Shown in pieces: positions 45,856 to 56,570 of a DNA stretch of 64,000 nt; the stretch's first letter is position 1, and each line of letters begins with the position of its first letter. A program made the translations under genes and the position numbers. This DNA is from Leidyana gryllorum EB-2025a (Eukaryota > Apicomplexa), in assembly GCA_048772705.1 (NCBI GenBank), contig JBLWGC010000133.1, positions 124,001 to 188,000 on the forward strand. Direction: 5' to 3'. The notes beneath the pieces were generated by a model, which was given only the letters and a program-made list of their open reading frames with translations, was not told the DNA's origin and ran no database searches.

Positions 45856-46407
45856 TCATTTCTTTTCCTGATCGGATGACGCCATTAACCATTGCGCCAC
45901 TTGCCTCAACCGCGAGGCAGTTGGTAACGTGTAGTCAGCGTGTGAGCCGGCTTGTTTCTCCCATTCGCTGTAGCCCAAAATCGGTGTGTACTCCGCAAAG
46001 GAAGGCTTGCTTACCATAGTCGGCGTTTTGCATACTCCTCCTTGTCAAAGTGATAGGGATTGTTGAGAAGCGGTGTAGGTAGTCCTTGTACCATCGTACT
46101 GCCAGCTGTTATGAGTGACAACCCTCCCACAACAAATGCGACAAGGTATAATCTGTAGTGTTATGTACGATGATTAGGACCACAGTACATGTAGGTAGGC
46201 TAACCGGGAAGCATAAGAGCCATCAGACATGAAGACGCCAAATGGGCCCGATTGTCGATCAGCCAGATCGGACATAGCTAGGTCGATAGTATAAGCTGAT
46301 TGTGGGGGGGGCTTACTTCTGCGTCGAGAGAGCTGCGCTCCCAAAACGAGCAGTAGGAGTGTTCCAGTAGTGACTAAGAGCCATCCAAGACGCTTGAGGT
46401 TTGCCAT
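45856..46407 (-). CDS. Two-TM protein, unknown
   Basis: Four exons with ATG 46407, about 138 residues. The first exon is a signal anchor (MANLKRLGWLLVTTGTLLLL VLGAQ, then basic LSRRR), the second a short polar exon (MSDLADRQSGPFGVFMSDGS), and the third carries a second TM (LYLVAFVVGGLSLITAGSTM). The C-terminal part (EWEKQAGSHADYTLPTASRL) is cytosolic or lumenal and ends at TGA 45856. The size and plan resemble small organelle membrane-complex subunits, but no family is recognised. It starts 47 bp from CCT6. Confidence 0.5.
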
Positions 46408-46454
46408 TCTTCTTTGGTGTTGGACCAAAAATTTAAGTCATCAAATTTTGCCCC

Positions 46455-48308
46455 ATGGCCTCTCTGCACAGTGTCAACCCCAAGGCAGACCTGTTGCGCC
46501 ACAGCCAGGTGAGTAGCGGACGTTACAATGAGTGTATTACATACATACGCAGGCGTTAGCGGCAAATGTGAATGCCGCTCGAGGGCTGCAAGAGGTGTTA
46601 ACTAGCAACTTGGGCCCAAAGGGGACCCTTAAGATGCTGGTGGGAGGAGCCGGGCAGATCAAGACAACCAAAGATGGCAATGTGCTCTTGAAGGAAATGC
46701 ACATTCAGCATCCTGTGGCTGCTCTGATTGCCAGGGCCGCCGGCGCACAAGATATTGTGACCGGCGACGGTAGTACGAGTGACGTTCTGGTTATGGGTGA
46801 ATGCCTCAAGATAGCGGAGCGTTTGATTGAGCAGTCTGTGCACCCCAGACTCCTCTGCGCCGGTTTGGATCTCGCCCGAGAGGAAGCCATAAAGTTTCTG
46901 GAGAAGTACAAACGCCCAATGCCACAAATCGGCAGTGATCGTGAACTGATGGAGAACATTGCTCGTTGCTCTCTTGCCACCAAACTCGAGTCAAACTTGG
47001 CTGAGCAGCTCACTCATATACTGGTCGACGCCATCCTGTGCATCATGGGACCTAACTGGGAGAAGGTGAGCTTTTATACGCCTACAGTACCGAAACATCA
47101 TCGTTCCCTTTCACAGGACTCTGAGGAAGGCCGCATCCCTCTGGACCTCTTCATGATTGAGGTTCTGGCTATGAAACAGGGGCTCAGCAATGAGACCCGT
47201 TTCATCCGCGGAATGGTGATGGATCATGGGTGCCGTCACCCTGATATGCCCACTCACCTCAAACGATGCTATGTGCTCACTTGCAACGTCTCTTTGGAGT
47301 ACGAGAAGACTGAAGTCAACTCTGCTTTCTTCTACAGCTCTGCTGAACAACGCTCTCGCCTCGCAGAGGCCGAGCGTCGGTTCACTGATATGAAGGTCCA
47401 GAAAATCATTGACCTAAAACGTCAAGTTTGCACTGAAGACAACAAGTGCAACTTTGTCATCTTCAACCAGAAGGGCATTGATCCCCCCAGTCTCGATATG
47501 CTCGCCAGAGAAGGCATCATGGCTCTCAGACGGGTCAAACGCCGTAATATGGAAAGATTGACTTTGTGCTGTGGTGGTAATCCTGTGAACGCTGTGGACG
47601 ACCTGAGCGCTGAGGACCTTGGATTTGCTGATTCTGTTTGGGAAATATCGATGGGTGATGAGAAATATACTTTCGTGGAAGGCGTCAAAGACCCTCGCAG
47701 TTGCGCTATACTCATCAAGGGCCCGACCGACCACGCAATCGAACAGGTAAATTCGTGTGCACACACTTTCGGGGAGGCAAAGTTGTGTGTGCAGATCAAA
47801 GATGCCATCCGCGATGGTCTGAGAGCTGTACGGAATGCTCTGGTTGACAAGGCTTTGGTGCCAGGTGCTGCGGCTTTCGAAGTTGCGTGCTGCGAGCACT
47901 TGAAAGAGTATGCCGCTAATGAGGTGTCTGGCAAAGCCAAGATGGGTGTAACGTTGTTTGGCGAGGCATTGTTGGCAATTCCACGGGCCTTGGCTAAGAA
48001 TGCAGCTTGGGACCCACAGGTACATAACTTGCAGTGGGTTTTTGGCTTCAACAATTGGTGTGTTTTGACAGGACTCTCTGTTCAAAGTGGAGGAGCGGTA
48101 CCGGGAGCTGAAGAAGGGTCAGCAAGATGATTTGGTGGACGTGGGTTTGGATCTTCAGACTGGCGAGACGTGTTGTCCTTCGTTGAAGGGTATTTGGGAT
48201 TCAGTATCAGTGAAGAAGCAAATGATTGTGTTGGTGACTACTCTTGCAGCCCAATTACTCTTGGTGGATGAAATCATCAAGGCGGGCAAACAAATGGGCC
48301 GTGGCTGA
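46455..48308 (+). CDS. CCT6: Chaperonin TCP-1/TRiC subunit zeta
   Basis: Five exons, about 540 residues, the usual CCT length. The N-terminal segment VNPKADLLRHSQALAANVNA and GLQEVLTSNLGPKGTLKMLV, the ATP-binding motif TTKDGNVLLKEMHIQHP and the catalytic-loop Asp in IVTGDGSTSDVLVMGE are present. DSEEGRIPLDLFMIEVLAMK and the HRSDPDT-like region are typical of subunit zeta (CCT6). The C terminus has the nucleotide motif LVPGAAAFEVACC and ends VDEIIKAGKQMGRG. CCT folds actin and tubulin in the cytosol, which fits the microtubule genes nearby, but CCT genes are housekeeping and dispersed. Confidence 0.93.
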
Positions 48309-48351
48309 TTCTGTCGTTTTGATTGCGGACGGCACAGCGAGTGAGCTACTA

Positions 48352-49597
48352 TTAGAACAGGTTCTGTATGCTATCACGTTGTTCGGCCGTCAATGAGCTG
48401 CAAGCTTGATGTATCGCTGTGTGTTCATAGACTTACGTGGGGAATTTGATGTCGAACTCGACGATGAGATTCCCTTTGAAATCACTCCGTTTGTGATGCG
48501 GCATTCCTGTGGTAACATTCGGAGTTGGGGTGGGTAGTGGGACTTTGGTAGACATACCCTCTCTAGCGAACTCTTTTCTTGTGGAAGGAGTGATAACACC
48601 CGGTACTCGTTCTCTCAAAACGCGGCCATCCAGATGATTGATGAATATTACTGTGCCCAATAAGGCCTCTTTGAGGGTAATCGAGGCTTTGTAGAGGAGA
48701 TCGTTTCCTTGACGTGTGAACTTCGGGTGCGGTTTGGCTTTGACGACGAAGACAATATCGCCAGGGGGCGATCGAGGATCTTCTTGATCGCCCTCTTTGG
48801 CGTAGGTCAGACGTGTGCCGTCTTTCCAGCCGGCGACGACTTTGATATCCAGCGTCTTTTCGTCATGGCGTTTCTGCCCGGTGGGAGACCACCGCACACG
48901 CGTGACTTTCATGCGTTTCTGGCAGCCGCTGAAGAGGAGGATTTTAGCGCTCAGACTGTCGAGAGAAGGTGTCTCACGTGTAGAGCTCCTCGAGTGTGAC
49001 ATTCAAGTCCACTGAGTAACTTTTGGGTTGGGGTGGCCGTCTGCTACCACCCATGCCCATGCCGCCAAACATGTCGTCTCCCATCTCACCACCGAAGATA
49101 CCCCCGGGAGTTCCAGACATGAAAACGCCACCACCCATGCCACCCATCTGGTCGGGCGCAAATGGATTGCTGGAGCCAAAGAATTGCGCAAACAACTCAG
49201 ACGGATCGACCCCTGCGCATCACCAAGTGTTCAGTGACACTTTGAAGCTCTGACTGACCTGTGTAAACGAAGTTCCTTCCTCCACCGCCCTCAAACACAC
49301 CGCCACCCGGACCCACTCCTTGTTTGAGTCCATCTTCACCAAATTGATCATATATTTTACGCTTCTCCGGATCAGAAAGAACGTCGTAAGCTTCTGCAAT
49401 ATCCTTGAACATCTCCTCCGCTCGTTTCTTAGCCGCCGCGTCTGGGTGCTTGTCCGGGTGCCATTTCATGGCCAACTTCCGGTATGCCTTCTTCAGCTGG
49501 TCGGCAGATGCATCTTTGGGAACATCTAGGATTTTGTAGTAGTCCTAACACCACTCATTTACACCACCTTTCGTCCACAAACTCTTACTCTGCCCAT
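48352..49597 (-). CDS. Type II Hsp40 cochaperone, DNAJB1/Sis1-like
   Basis: ATG 49597 gives a mini-exon (MGR), then the J domain [20 protein letters not shown] with the HPD tripeptide in [15 protein letters not shown] Gly/Met/Phe-rich region with several GGM and GGVF repeats follows. The two substrate-binding beta domains come next ([63 protein letters not shown]). The last exon ends [14 protein letters not shown], matching the dimerisation tail. There are no zinc-finger Cys motifs, so it is class B. The intron after LEELYT is read as 47 nt; a 22-nt version would insert nine foreign residues. It stimulates Hsp70 ATPase. Confidence 0.9.
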
Positions 49598-49655
49598 CTT
49601 AATGGTACGAGACTATGTGTTCAACTTGAAAAAAAAACTCAAAATAACAATCATC

Positions 49656-51338
49656 TCAATGATGAGGTCTGACTTCAGAACTGAGTACTGCCTCCACCCC
49701 ATTCGGACCAGCACTTTCGTGAGGGCCCGAACTCTCAAACACTGGCTTTTCCTCTGCTGCTGGCTCCGGTTTATATGCCTCCCGTGGCGGAGGTGTCGCT
49801 GGAGTGTCATCGGGCATACCTACTGCACCCCCACCCTCTGTACGACGAAGTGATCTGAACTGTGACCGTACGGTTGGTGGCGCTGGAATCGAGCCTGTCA
49901 TGTCCAACAGCTTCTCCATGTACTCAGGAGTGCTACCAGGTGTATGGTCAATCAACCACGACGATCGCTCTCCATCCTTGTTCGTCGGTTCACTACCTCG
50001 CAAATTTTGGCCACTGCTGCCACTCGCCGGCTCAGTGGCATTCGCCCCGACAACATTCTCCAACATGGTGTACAATGAGGTTTCCTGACTCAAATCGTCA
50101 CCGTGCCCATTCACCAATTCGTAACACCGATTTCTGAACCAGAAATACCCGTGGTTCACAGTGTCGATGAAATTGGACACCTCTGGGCCTTTCCCACAGT
50201 GACATTGATTGAATTCCAGGTCGCTGCTGTCCTTTGCCAGACGTGATGTGAAAGCGCCGGCTCCAGTCCCGGTACAATCCGTTCGCTGATAATTACGGCA
50301 CCCGTACCTAAGGAAAAATTGACAACAGTTCCACACACGTGTGTGATCAACGCCTACCATTCGTTGGTCACCTCCGTAGCGGGGGCGAATGGCGACAGGC
50401 CCTTGGCGTCCAGCGGTATGCGACCGGCACATAGGCCCTGCTCACAGCACGAATAACCCGTTGGGCAGTCTCCACAGGTGGAACCAGAGTAGTTGGGCTC
50501 GTATGGGTCCTTTCCGATGTTTCCAAAGTCATAATGACAGACGACGAAGGTCCTCCAATCGCCCTGCTTCTTACAATTGGAAACCACCGTGCATCCAACG
50601 CTGGTCATCTGAGGTCGCACTAATTGTTTGTAGTGACCAACTGGCCCTTTGGCTCCGGCCTTGGCGGCACCGGTGGCCCAATCGTAGTCTTCGCGTTCCG
50701 CATACCACTTGCTCACAACATCGCCTGAGCGCAAAGGTTGGACCTCGACGGATAATACGAACTGTAAACACTCACTGTAAGATTCATCAGGCGATCGCAC
50801 GGCCGAACTGGTGTACAGATTCTCGCCTGTGGCGATTCGGTATGGCCTGTGGGTGATGACTGATTTAAGTGTGTGTGAGAGGGACGTACCAACTTGGTAG
50901 ACCGTTGCTCGAGTCTGGGGAGTGCTCGAAGTATTTGGTAGATGGGTTGGTGCAAAGTGCCATTGCCCATTGGCGACTGTAGGCTTCCAGATGGAAGTCC
51001 CAGACCAACTTGGTCATGAATTTGGCCGCAGGAGCTTCGACTTTGCGAACGTAGTTGTGCATATCTAGGAGCTCCTTGCGAATTCGAAACCCATTGTCAG
51101 AGTCATCGGTATAGAACTCGCCCTCGGAGGATGATAGATCAGAGGTTCTCGGATTTTTCCCAGCATAATTGATACCATAGGGGTTTTGGCCGAAGGCATT
51201 GGGGAACGTGACCCTCAATACCTTCCCGTCCCGATTGGAAATACCATCGGGCTGCACCCCGCCCGTGAGGGCTGCCTGTAGCGACCGAAGGGGGGCTGCA
51301 GCAAAGACTGAAGTCGACAAGTACAGAAACCACCGCAT
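49656..51338 (-). CDS. Secreted CAP/SCP-TAPS domain protein, Cys-rich C terminus
   Basis: ATG 51338 opens with a signal peptide (MRWFLYLSTSVFAAAPLRSL). The CAP (Antigen 5/PR-1) fold is seen as HNYVRKVEAPAAKFMTKLVW, then VSKWYAEREDYDW, then the CAP core VGHYKQLVRPQMTSVGCTVV and GDWRTFVVCHYDFGNIG. A Cys-rich segment follows (NYSGSTCGDCPTGYSCCEQG), then more Cys, a polar region and a Ser/Pro-rich end at 49656. In several introns the frame changes; about five exons are joined. CAP proteins are secreted and bind sterols or act as adhesins or venom-type toxins; here a parasite surface or wall role is likely. The gene is 58 to 71 bp from co-directional neighbours on each side. Confidence 0.82.
50332..50345. 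repeat. Intronic CACACACGTGTGTG palindrome, copy 7
   Basis: Perfect 14-nt palindrome in an intron of about 50 nt of the CAP-protein gene. Confidence 0.75.
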
Positions 51339-51409
51339 TAGCACTGCTTGGTCTTCTTCTCTATAAAGCTAAACACAAATGGGAAGAACCCCACCACAAG
51401 ACATGCACT

Positions 51410-52990
51410 TCATGGAAGCACAGTTAATCTGATCTTTGTTGGATTCTCCTTTCCGGCTGCGTAAAGATATAATATCTCCTCCTGCGATAATAGTTGACCA
51501 TCGACCAGCTCTCCGAAACTCAAGTCCAGTTTGTGTTTGTGCTCTTCGTGGAAAGCCTCTGGTAAGGCCCCATATAAGAGCCCCTGCAGCGATAAGCATG
51601 GCTTAATCAATCTCCGACACCTGGAGACTCACACTCTGTGTTCGAATAGTTGGCTTGGACACCTCTTTACCATCCAGCCACTCCCTCAGCAGTGTGCTGC
51701 GGGCCACTTCATTGTGCTCACCCATCATTAGTTTATCGCAACAAACAGTGCAATCCTACGACGACGTAGAACATCAATTAAGGCTTGGCTGGACTGGGCT
51801 TACTGGATTGCGTTCTAGCGTCAAACAGGTGATGTTAGACCCTTCAGTCCCATTATATAGAATATAAGTTCCCGTCAATGGATGGTATCCAAGCAACAGT
51901 TTGAGTAGCTGACAGTGTGTGTGGAGACACACGCGCGATGTTAGTACGACATTCCTCGCTGAGCCACTCACTTCGTTCACCAACAAGGTACCGATCACTT
52001 GATTCGTTGCGGAAATAGCAGGAACAATCCGCTGACAACACATGATATTTGGAGATCAGTAAGCGCCGGTAGTACCTTCACAGTGCCCAAAGTGAGCTCC
52101 GGCGTGATGCCTCCGATCCCAACCTCCGAACCCCGAATAATAGCTTGATCGGTCAGCCATTTTATGTCTTCCTCGGAGTCAAAGTCGGGAGCTCGCTCGA
52201 AGTTACGTGGCCATGTGACCATTAGGGCATAAGCTGAGCACCGGCACCCAAGATCGAACAGCTACCGTCATCGACGCTTACCAATGCAATGCTGGGGTAT
52301 GCGGGGTTTGTCGGCGACTGTGCACATTGGCCAAGTTTCTTGGGGAACAAAAGCGTCCATTGAACACTCGTAGCATGCAGTGCTTCCCGGAATGATTGTT
52401 CGGCAATGCCCCATGAATCCCTCAGTACCTCCGTCGATCATTGGCACCACAGTCGCAGGGTTTGGCATTAATACGCCTCCTTCGCTCTCTGCATATTGTA
52501 TAAGGTGACAGAGGGTGGCGTTGAGCCAACGTCGTGCCTCGAGGTTGTCCAAACCGGCTATCACAGCACTAAATTGTAGGAACCATTCTGGGGGAAAATC
52601 CTGTATCTTGCAGGTATGAGGTATCACACGAACGTCTGGCACGCGTGCCATGATTGCACTGGCAGCGGCTTCGGCCTTGGATTTGCCAATGTCCTTTTCC
52701 CTGAACAGTACTTGACGGTTCAAATTGCTCAGCTCCAGAGTATCGAGATCGACCAGCTCGATGTGCTTGACACCGCCAAGGGCAAGCGCTTTGAGGATGA
52801 AGTTACCCAAGCCGCCCGCCCCCACCACTAGAATCTTGCATTCGTGCAGCGACTCTAAAACCTAGTTTCCAGACATATGCTTGGAATACTCTCAATTGAA
52901 GTATCGTACCTCATCAACAGCTTCTCCTCCCTCTGCAGGTCTCAGTGACCGTTGGAGATGACGTGCTAAACTCGTCTTTTGCTGATGCAT
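51410..52990 (-). CDS. UBA3: NEDD8-activating enzyme E1 catalytic subunit (UBA3)
   Basis: ATG 52990 (MHQQKTSLARHLQR); exons join through ILVVGAGGLGNFILKALALG, LVDLDTLELSNLNRQVLFRE and VIAGLDNLEARRWLNATLCH. The residue that excludes ubiquitin is Arg in GTEGFMGHCRTIIPG, where UBA1 has Gln. The zinc and catalytic regions are ACYECSMDAFVPQ and ETWPMCTVADKPRIPQHCI, with the active Cys in PMCT. Shorter exons follow (FDSEEDIKWLTDQAIIRGSE, NQVIGTLLVNEV). The C-terminal ubiquitin-fold domain ends SFGELVDGQLLSQEE and IRLTVLP. UBA3 with NAE1 activates NEDD8; a NEDD8-like gene is 24 kb away. A hairpin (GTGTGTCTCCACACAC) lies in one intron. Confidence 0.9.
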
Positions 52991-53163
52991 ATGTCATTTT
53001 CTTTATCAGTTGATGCAGTACCCGACCACCTCTGTGACTGCAGTCTGCCTCTTGCGTTGGCAGGACTCTCAAAAAGCAACGTCTGTGGGAATAAAGGGAG
53101 TATTGGAGCTCGCTCCTCCTTTTTCGGTACATTGCCACCCCCCAATTCATCCCTCGTCCTGCG

Positions 53164-55356
53164 ATGTGGACATTCTGGTCAGCTCTATGTCTCTTCACTG
53201 CTCCGGTCTGGAGCCTCCTAACCGCGTTAAAGGATTGCAACGAGGCGGTAGATATTGTCTTCCTGCAAGATGTTAGTAGTTCCATGATGCCATTTGTACA
53301 CATCTTGCACAACGATATGGCCAATGTCGGCACCTTTCTAAATGACCGCCACCCCGAAAATCGATGGGCACTTATTCAGTTCCCCAGCCCACGAATTACG
53401 TCACATTATCAAGTGCCACCCTGCCTTCTTCTGAGAGCGCGGCTGAAGTATCGAACGCCCGAGTCTATGCAGCACGTTTATCAGGCACTCACCAGCTCCA
53501 ATGAAACACTAATAGAAACTGAATCTCGACCCCTGACAGCTTTACTTGGGGCAAACAGCAATTACCTGAATTGGAAATCATCCCAGAGACTTATTTTACT
53601 CATTACCGACGTAATCCCGGACCTATCACACACGTGTGCTACTGATCTCACACCTGCGTCTCATTGGCAATCCGCTTGCATTGATCCGTGTGAACCGGAT
53701 CCCATATATTTGAAACTGGCCTTAGAAGCCCAGGACACCACTCTGGCCGTCCTTTTACCGGGTACTGAAGGCGTCGACTCGAGAATTGCAAATGCCTGGA
53801 CCTTTCTACTCCAGGAGATAAATGGTCCCAATTCCTATCAACCCGGACTGCTGAAGCATTGTTCCGCAACAGAATGCACCAAGGCTATCACTCAGCTAGT
53901 CTCAGAATGGAGTTCGAGCCGGTGTCAAGATGCCACGACCTTAGTGCCACCTCTTAACAATGAAACAGCGCATATTGCAACTGCGACAGACGTCAATCCG
54001 GCCCAAGCTATTGACTTGGTGCCTAAAGTTTTTGAAGATCACGTATCTATCAAGAAGCACCATTCTTCGAATGAAACACATCCAATTGGTGACGCGAGGC
54101 CCGAAGTCGTTAGAGAGGAACGATCGGGCTTCGAGGAGGAGTGTCGGAAGACTCCGGCGGATTTGATGATTTTACAGGATGCCACGATGGGTCTGGACAT
54201 CAGCAAAGATGCATTAATCCCTGCGTTTGCGCAGGTCTTTGAGTTACTCAAATTGGACAATGCTCAGAGCCGAGTCGGCTTCCTCTCCTTTAAGGACAAG
54301 CCTTTCCCCCGTCTTGGCACTACTTTGGATTACTGCACCGAGCTGCATACGCCTTTGACAGAAGACATGGAAAGAGTGCTGGACGATATGCGCAGTTTAG
54401 GGTGTGGTGGGGGATGTGATGCGCCTGAAGCACAGTATATTGCTTTGATGGGCGCCGCTGAGGATCCGAGCATAGACTGGAGACATGGGCCACTGAATTT
54501 TAGCGTTCCATTCGTGATACTGGTGACCGATTCAGCTCCCCATTTCGCGGGAGATGCTGAGAAGGGTACCGTGTACACGGAACAATGGTGGGTCCCACGC
54601 CCCGGACAATGGCAAGGATGGGAGGCGGAGTGCTATGTGTACGACTATCCGGACCCTTTTGACTTGATCGATGTTCTTCAGCGGGCGGGGATACATGTCG
54701 GCATACTTCTGGTACCTCCACAAACGAGATACAACCAGATGCCAGGCGGTAGTCATATTTGTGATGCATCACAATCTGATGCTCATGACGGTCCCCTGGT
54801 GGCGGATGCATACAGATGGTTCCTATCAGAGCTTACAGGCGGATCGACTGCCGATCTCCTTGTGTGCTCGAGCGAGGAGTGTCCTGAGGCTATGCCCTGG
54901 CTGCTTGAGTTTTTTGCACGTGGCAAGGGAGACTTTTGTCGAGTTCCCTCTGACAATTCAGGGTCAGAGACCGACTCGGAGGGCAGTACTGAGCAATTCC
55001 TGACATCACTACAAATTGAGACAACCACCAGCTCGGTGGATGGTACCAAATCTGGTGAACCACCATCGAGCTCGACTTTGTACACGAGAATGACGACAGC
55101 AACGGAGGAAGGGGAGTACGATTGTGACAGTGACAGTGACAGTGATGTGGCAAGTGAAGGGGATGTTGATACGTCAACCCGTCCTGCTCATTGGGATCTG
55201 CAGCGGACCCGTCCGGGTCTCCAAAGGATGGGTTACACCTTCGTGTCGTTGGTGGGTGCGATGATACTGACGGGCGCCATGGGGATGGGTTTAGTGTCGC
55301 TGGGTCGAGAGGCTGAGGGGCCATCGTCGAGCGCATACCCGACACTAACCGAGTGA
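53164..55356 (+). CDS. Surface protein with two vWA/integrin-beta-like I domains
   Basis: A single open frame of 730 residues, unlike its intron-rich neighbours. It has a signal peptide (MWTFWSALCLFTAPVWSLLT), a first vWA domain (EAVDIVFLQDVSSSMMPFVH with an intact DxSxS metal site) and a second one (ADLMILQDATMGLDISKDAL), in which the metal site is DATMG. The spacing in each, with PFVILVTDSAPHFAGDAEKG and MRSLGCGGGCDAPEAQYIAL in the second, is closer to integrin beta I domains than to TRAP. Cysteines are paired across both. A Ser/Thr/Asp-rich stem (SDSDSDSDVASEGD) precedes one TM (FVSLVGAMILTGAMGMGLVS) and a 17-residue tail. This suggests a host- or mate-adhesion protein. A CACACGTGTG copy falls in its coding sequence. 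Confidence 0.8.
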   Translation: MWTFWSALCLFTAPVWSLLTALKDCNEAVDIVFLQDVSSSMMPFVHILHNDMANVGTFLNDRHPENRWALIQFPSPRITSHYQVPPCLLLRARLKYRTPESMQHVYQALTSSNETLIETESRPLTALLGANSNYLNWKSSQRLILLITDVIPDLSHTCATDLTPASHWQSACIDPCEPDPIYLKLALEAQDTTLAVLLPGTEGVDSRIANAWTFLLQEINGPNSYQPGLLKHCSATECTKAITQLVSEWSSSRCQDATTLVPPLNNETAHIATATDVNPAQAIDLVPKVFEDHVSIKKHHSSNETHPIGDARPEVVREERSGFEEECRKTPADLMILQDATMGLDISKDALIPAFAQVFELLKLDNAQSRVGFLSFKDKPFPRLGTTLDYCTELHTPLTEDMERVLDDMRSLGCGGGCDAPEAQYIALMGAAEDPSIDWRHGPLNFSVPFVILVTDSAPHFAGDAEKGTVYTEQWWVPRPGQWQGWEAECYVYDYPDPFDLIDVLQRAGIHVGILLVPPQTRYNQMPGGSHICDASQSDAHDGPLVADAYRWFLSELTGGSTADLLVCSSEECPEAMPWLLEFFARGKGDFCRVPSDNSGSETDSEGSTEQFLTSLQIETTTSSVDGTKSGEPPSSSTLYTRMTTATEEGEYDCDSDSDSDVASEGDVDTSTRPAHWDLQRTRPGLQRMGYTFVSLVGAMILTGAMGMGLVSLGREAEGPSSSAYPTLTE
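53627..53639. repeat. CACACGTGTG palindrome, copy 8, in coding sequence
   Basis: CACACACGTGTGC inside the first vWA domain of the surface protein, coding for SHTCA. It is the only copy not in an intron. Confidence 0.6.
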
Positions 55357-55411
55357 GACTCGAGAACATACACATGGGTGTGCATGCCTTTTTTCTTGCA
55401 TCATTTTGGGA

Positions 55412-56562
55412 ATGGCTGAAGTACTACTGAGAGTCTACGACCTTTCACGTGGCCTCGCGGCCACTCTAGCGGGGCTGGAGGGTTTATGGCACACTGGCGT
55501 GTTGGTTCATGACATTGAGATATTCTATGGGGGCGGCATTGTTAAGGCGCAGAGTGCCGTGATAGAGCGTGAATATGGGATGCAGCCCAAGAAGATACTG
55601 AGATTGGGTACAACAAGCCGCACAATGCAAGAAATTGATGAGTGAGTCCACAAATTGATGAGCAAAATCGTATTGCACGCCAGCTGGATAGGCGAGAATC
55701 ATCGAGTGTTCAATGCGAACAATTATCGATTGGTCGATCACAACTGCAATCATTTCTCGAATGCGTTGGTGAAGTTTCTGATCCCTGAGGGGTCAGGGAT
55801 CCCAGTTGAGATATTGGAACAACATCGACGGGTTCCGGCTGGGCTTTTGAATCTGGTGCAGAACTTTGACGCTATGATGAATCAAAGAGGTCCGTTCCAG
55901 TGGGCGGCGAATCCATCTCCGTATGAGGTCGCCCTAAGAGCTCTGCACGACGCGTCCGGCGTGGACGAGGCGGCCAAGGTTGCCGCTATGGAGCTGCTAT
56001 ACAAAATATCGGCAGACATTTGTCGTCACGCCACAGATATGAGTTTGAGAGAGCACAAAATGGACTCGCTCAAAGCACTTGAAGTGCCGCACGGATTTGA
56101 GGCTTTGGAGGCACAGGGATGGAAGAAGGAGGGAGACTCATACGTGATCAAGGAAACGAATGTACAGGTTCTGAGCTGTCTGAAGAATGCCAGCAAGTTA
56201 ACACGAGCGGTTATTGACAAAGCTGACCACCCCTTGCAAGCCGGCATGGAGGCGCCAAGTGGCCATAGTGGACCTGCTCTCATGGGTTCTGGTTGGGGGG
56301 CCATGTGGGACGGAGTGCAGGGACTATTCCGCAGTCCTCAAATGAGCTCAAATGCACCCATGCCAATGGCCTCCCCCCAACAAACATATGCCTCGCAACT
56401 TGGTGCTCTCCGGGAAATGGGCTTCCAAGACGAAGAAGCAATGCTAAAGTGAGTTTGGTGCCTGCTTGAACGCGAACCCCATCGATCTGTGTGTGCAGCG
56501 CACTGGCCAGAAGTTCTGGAAACATCAATCAAGCCATAGACTTCCTGACTGGAGCTCGATGA
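55412..56562 (+). CDS. PPPDE (DeSI-type) peptidase with PUB and UBA domains
   Basis: Three exons, about 350 residues. The PPPDE peptidase core starts at the N terminus: catalytic His in GLWHTGVLVHDIEIFYGGGI and, in exon 2, the catalytic Cys in YRLVDHNCNHFSNALVKFL. A PUB domain follows (AAMELLYKISADICRHATDM, VPHGFEALEAQGWKKEGDSY); PUB domains bind p97/Cdc48. The C terminus is a UBA domain split by the last intron (LGALREMGFQDEEAMLKNAL and GNINQAIDFLTGAR). DeSI proteins remove SUMO or ubiquitin. The added PUB and UBA suggest a link to p97 and ubiquitin chains. Its stop is 8 bp from the stop of the convergent transportin gene. Confidence 0.85.
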
Positions 56563-56570
56563 TCTATCAT

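Noticed and set aside
48955-48980. A 22-nt intron in the DNAJB-like gene.
   Set aside because: The 47-nt alternative ending at CTTCAG restores the family sequence [14 protein letters not shown]; the short one would insert nine foreign residues.
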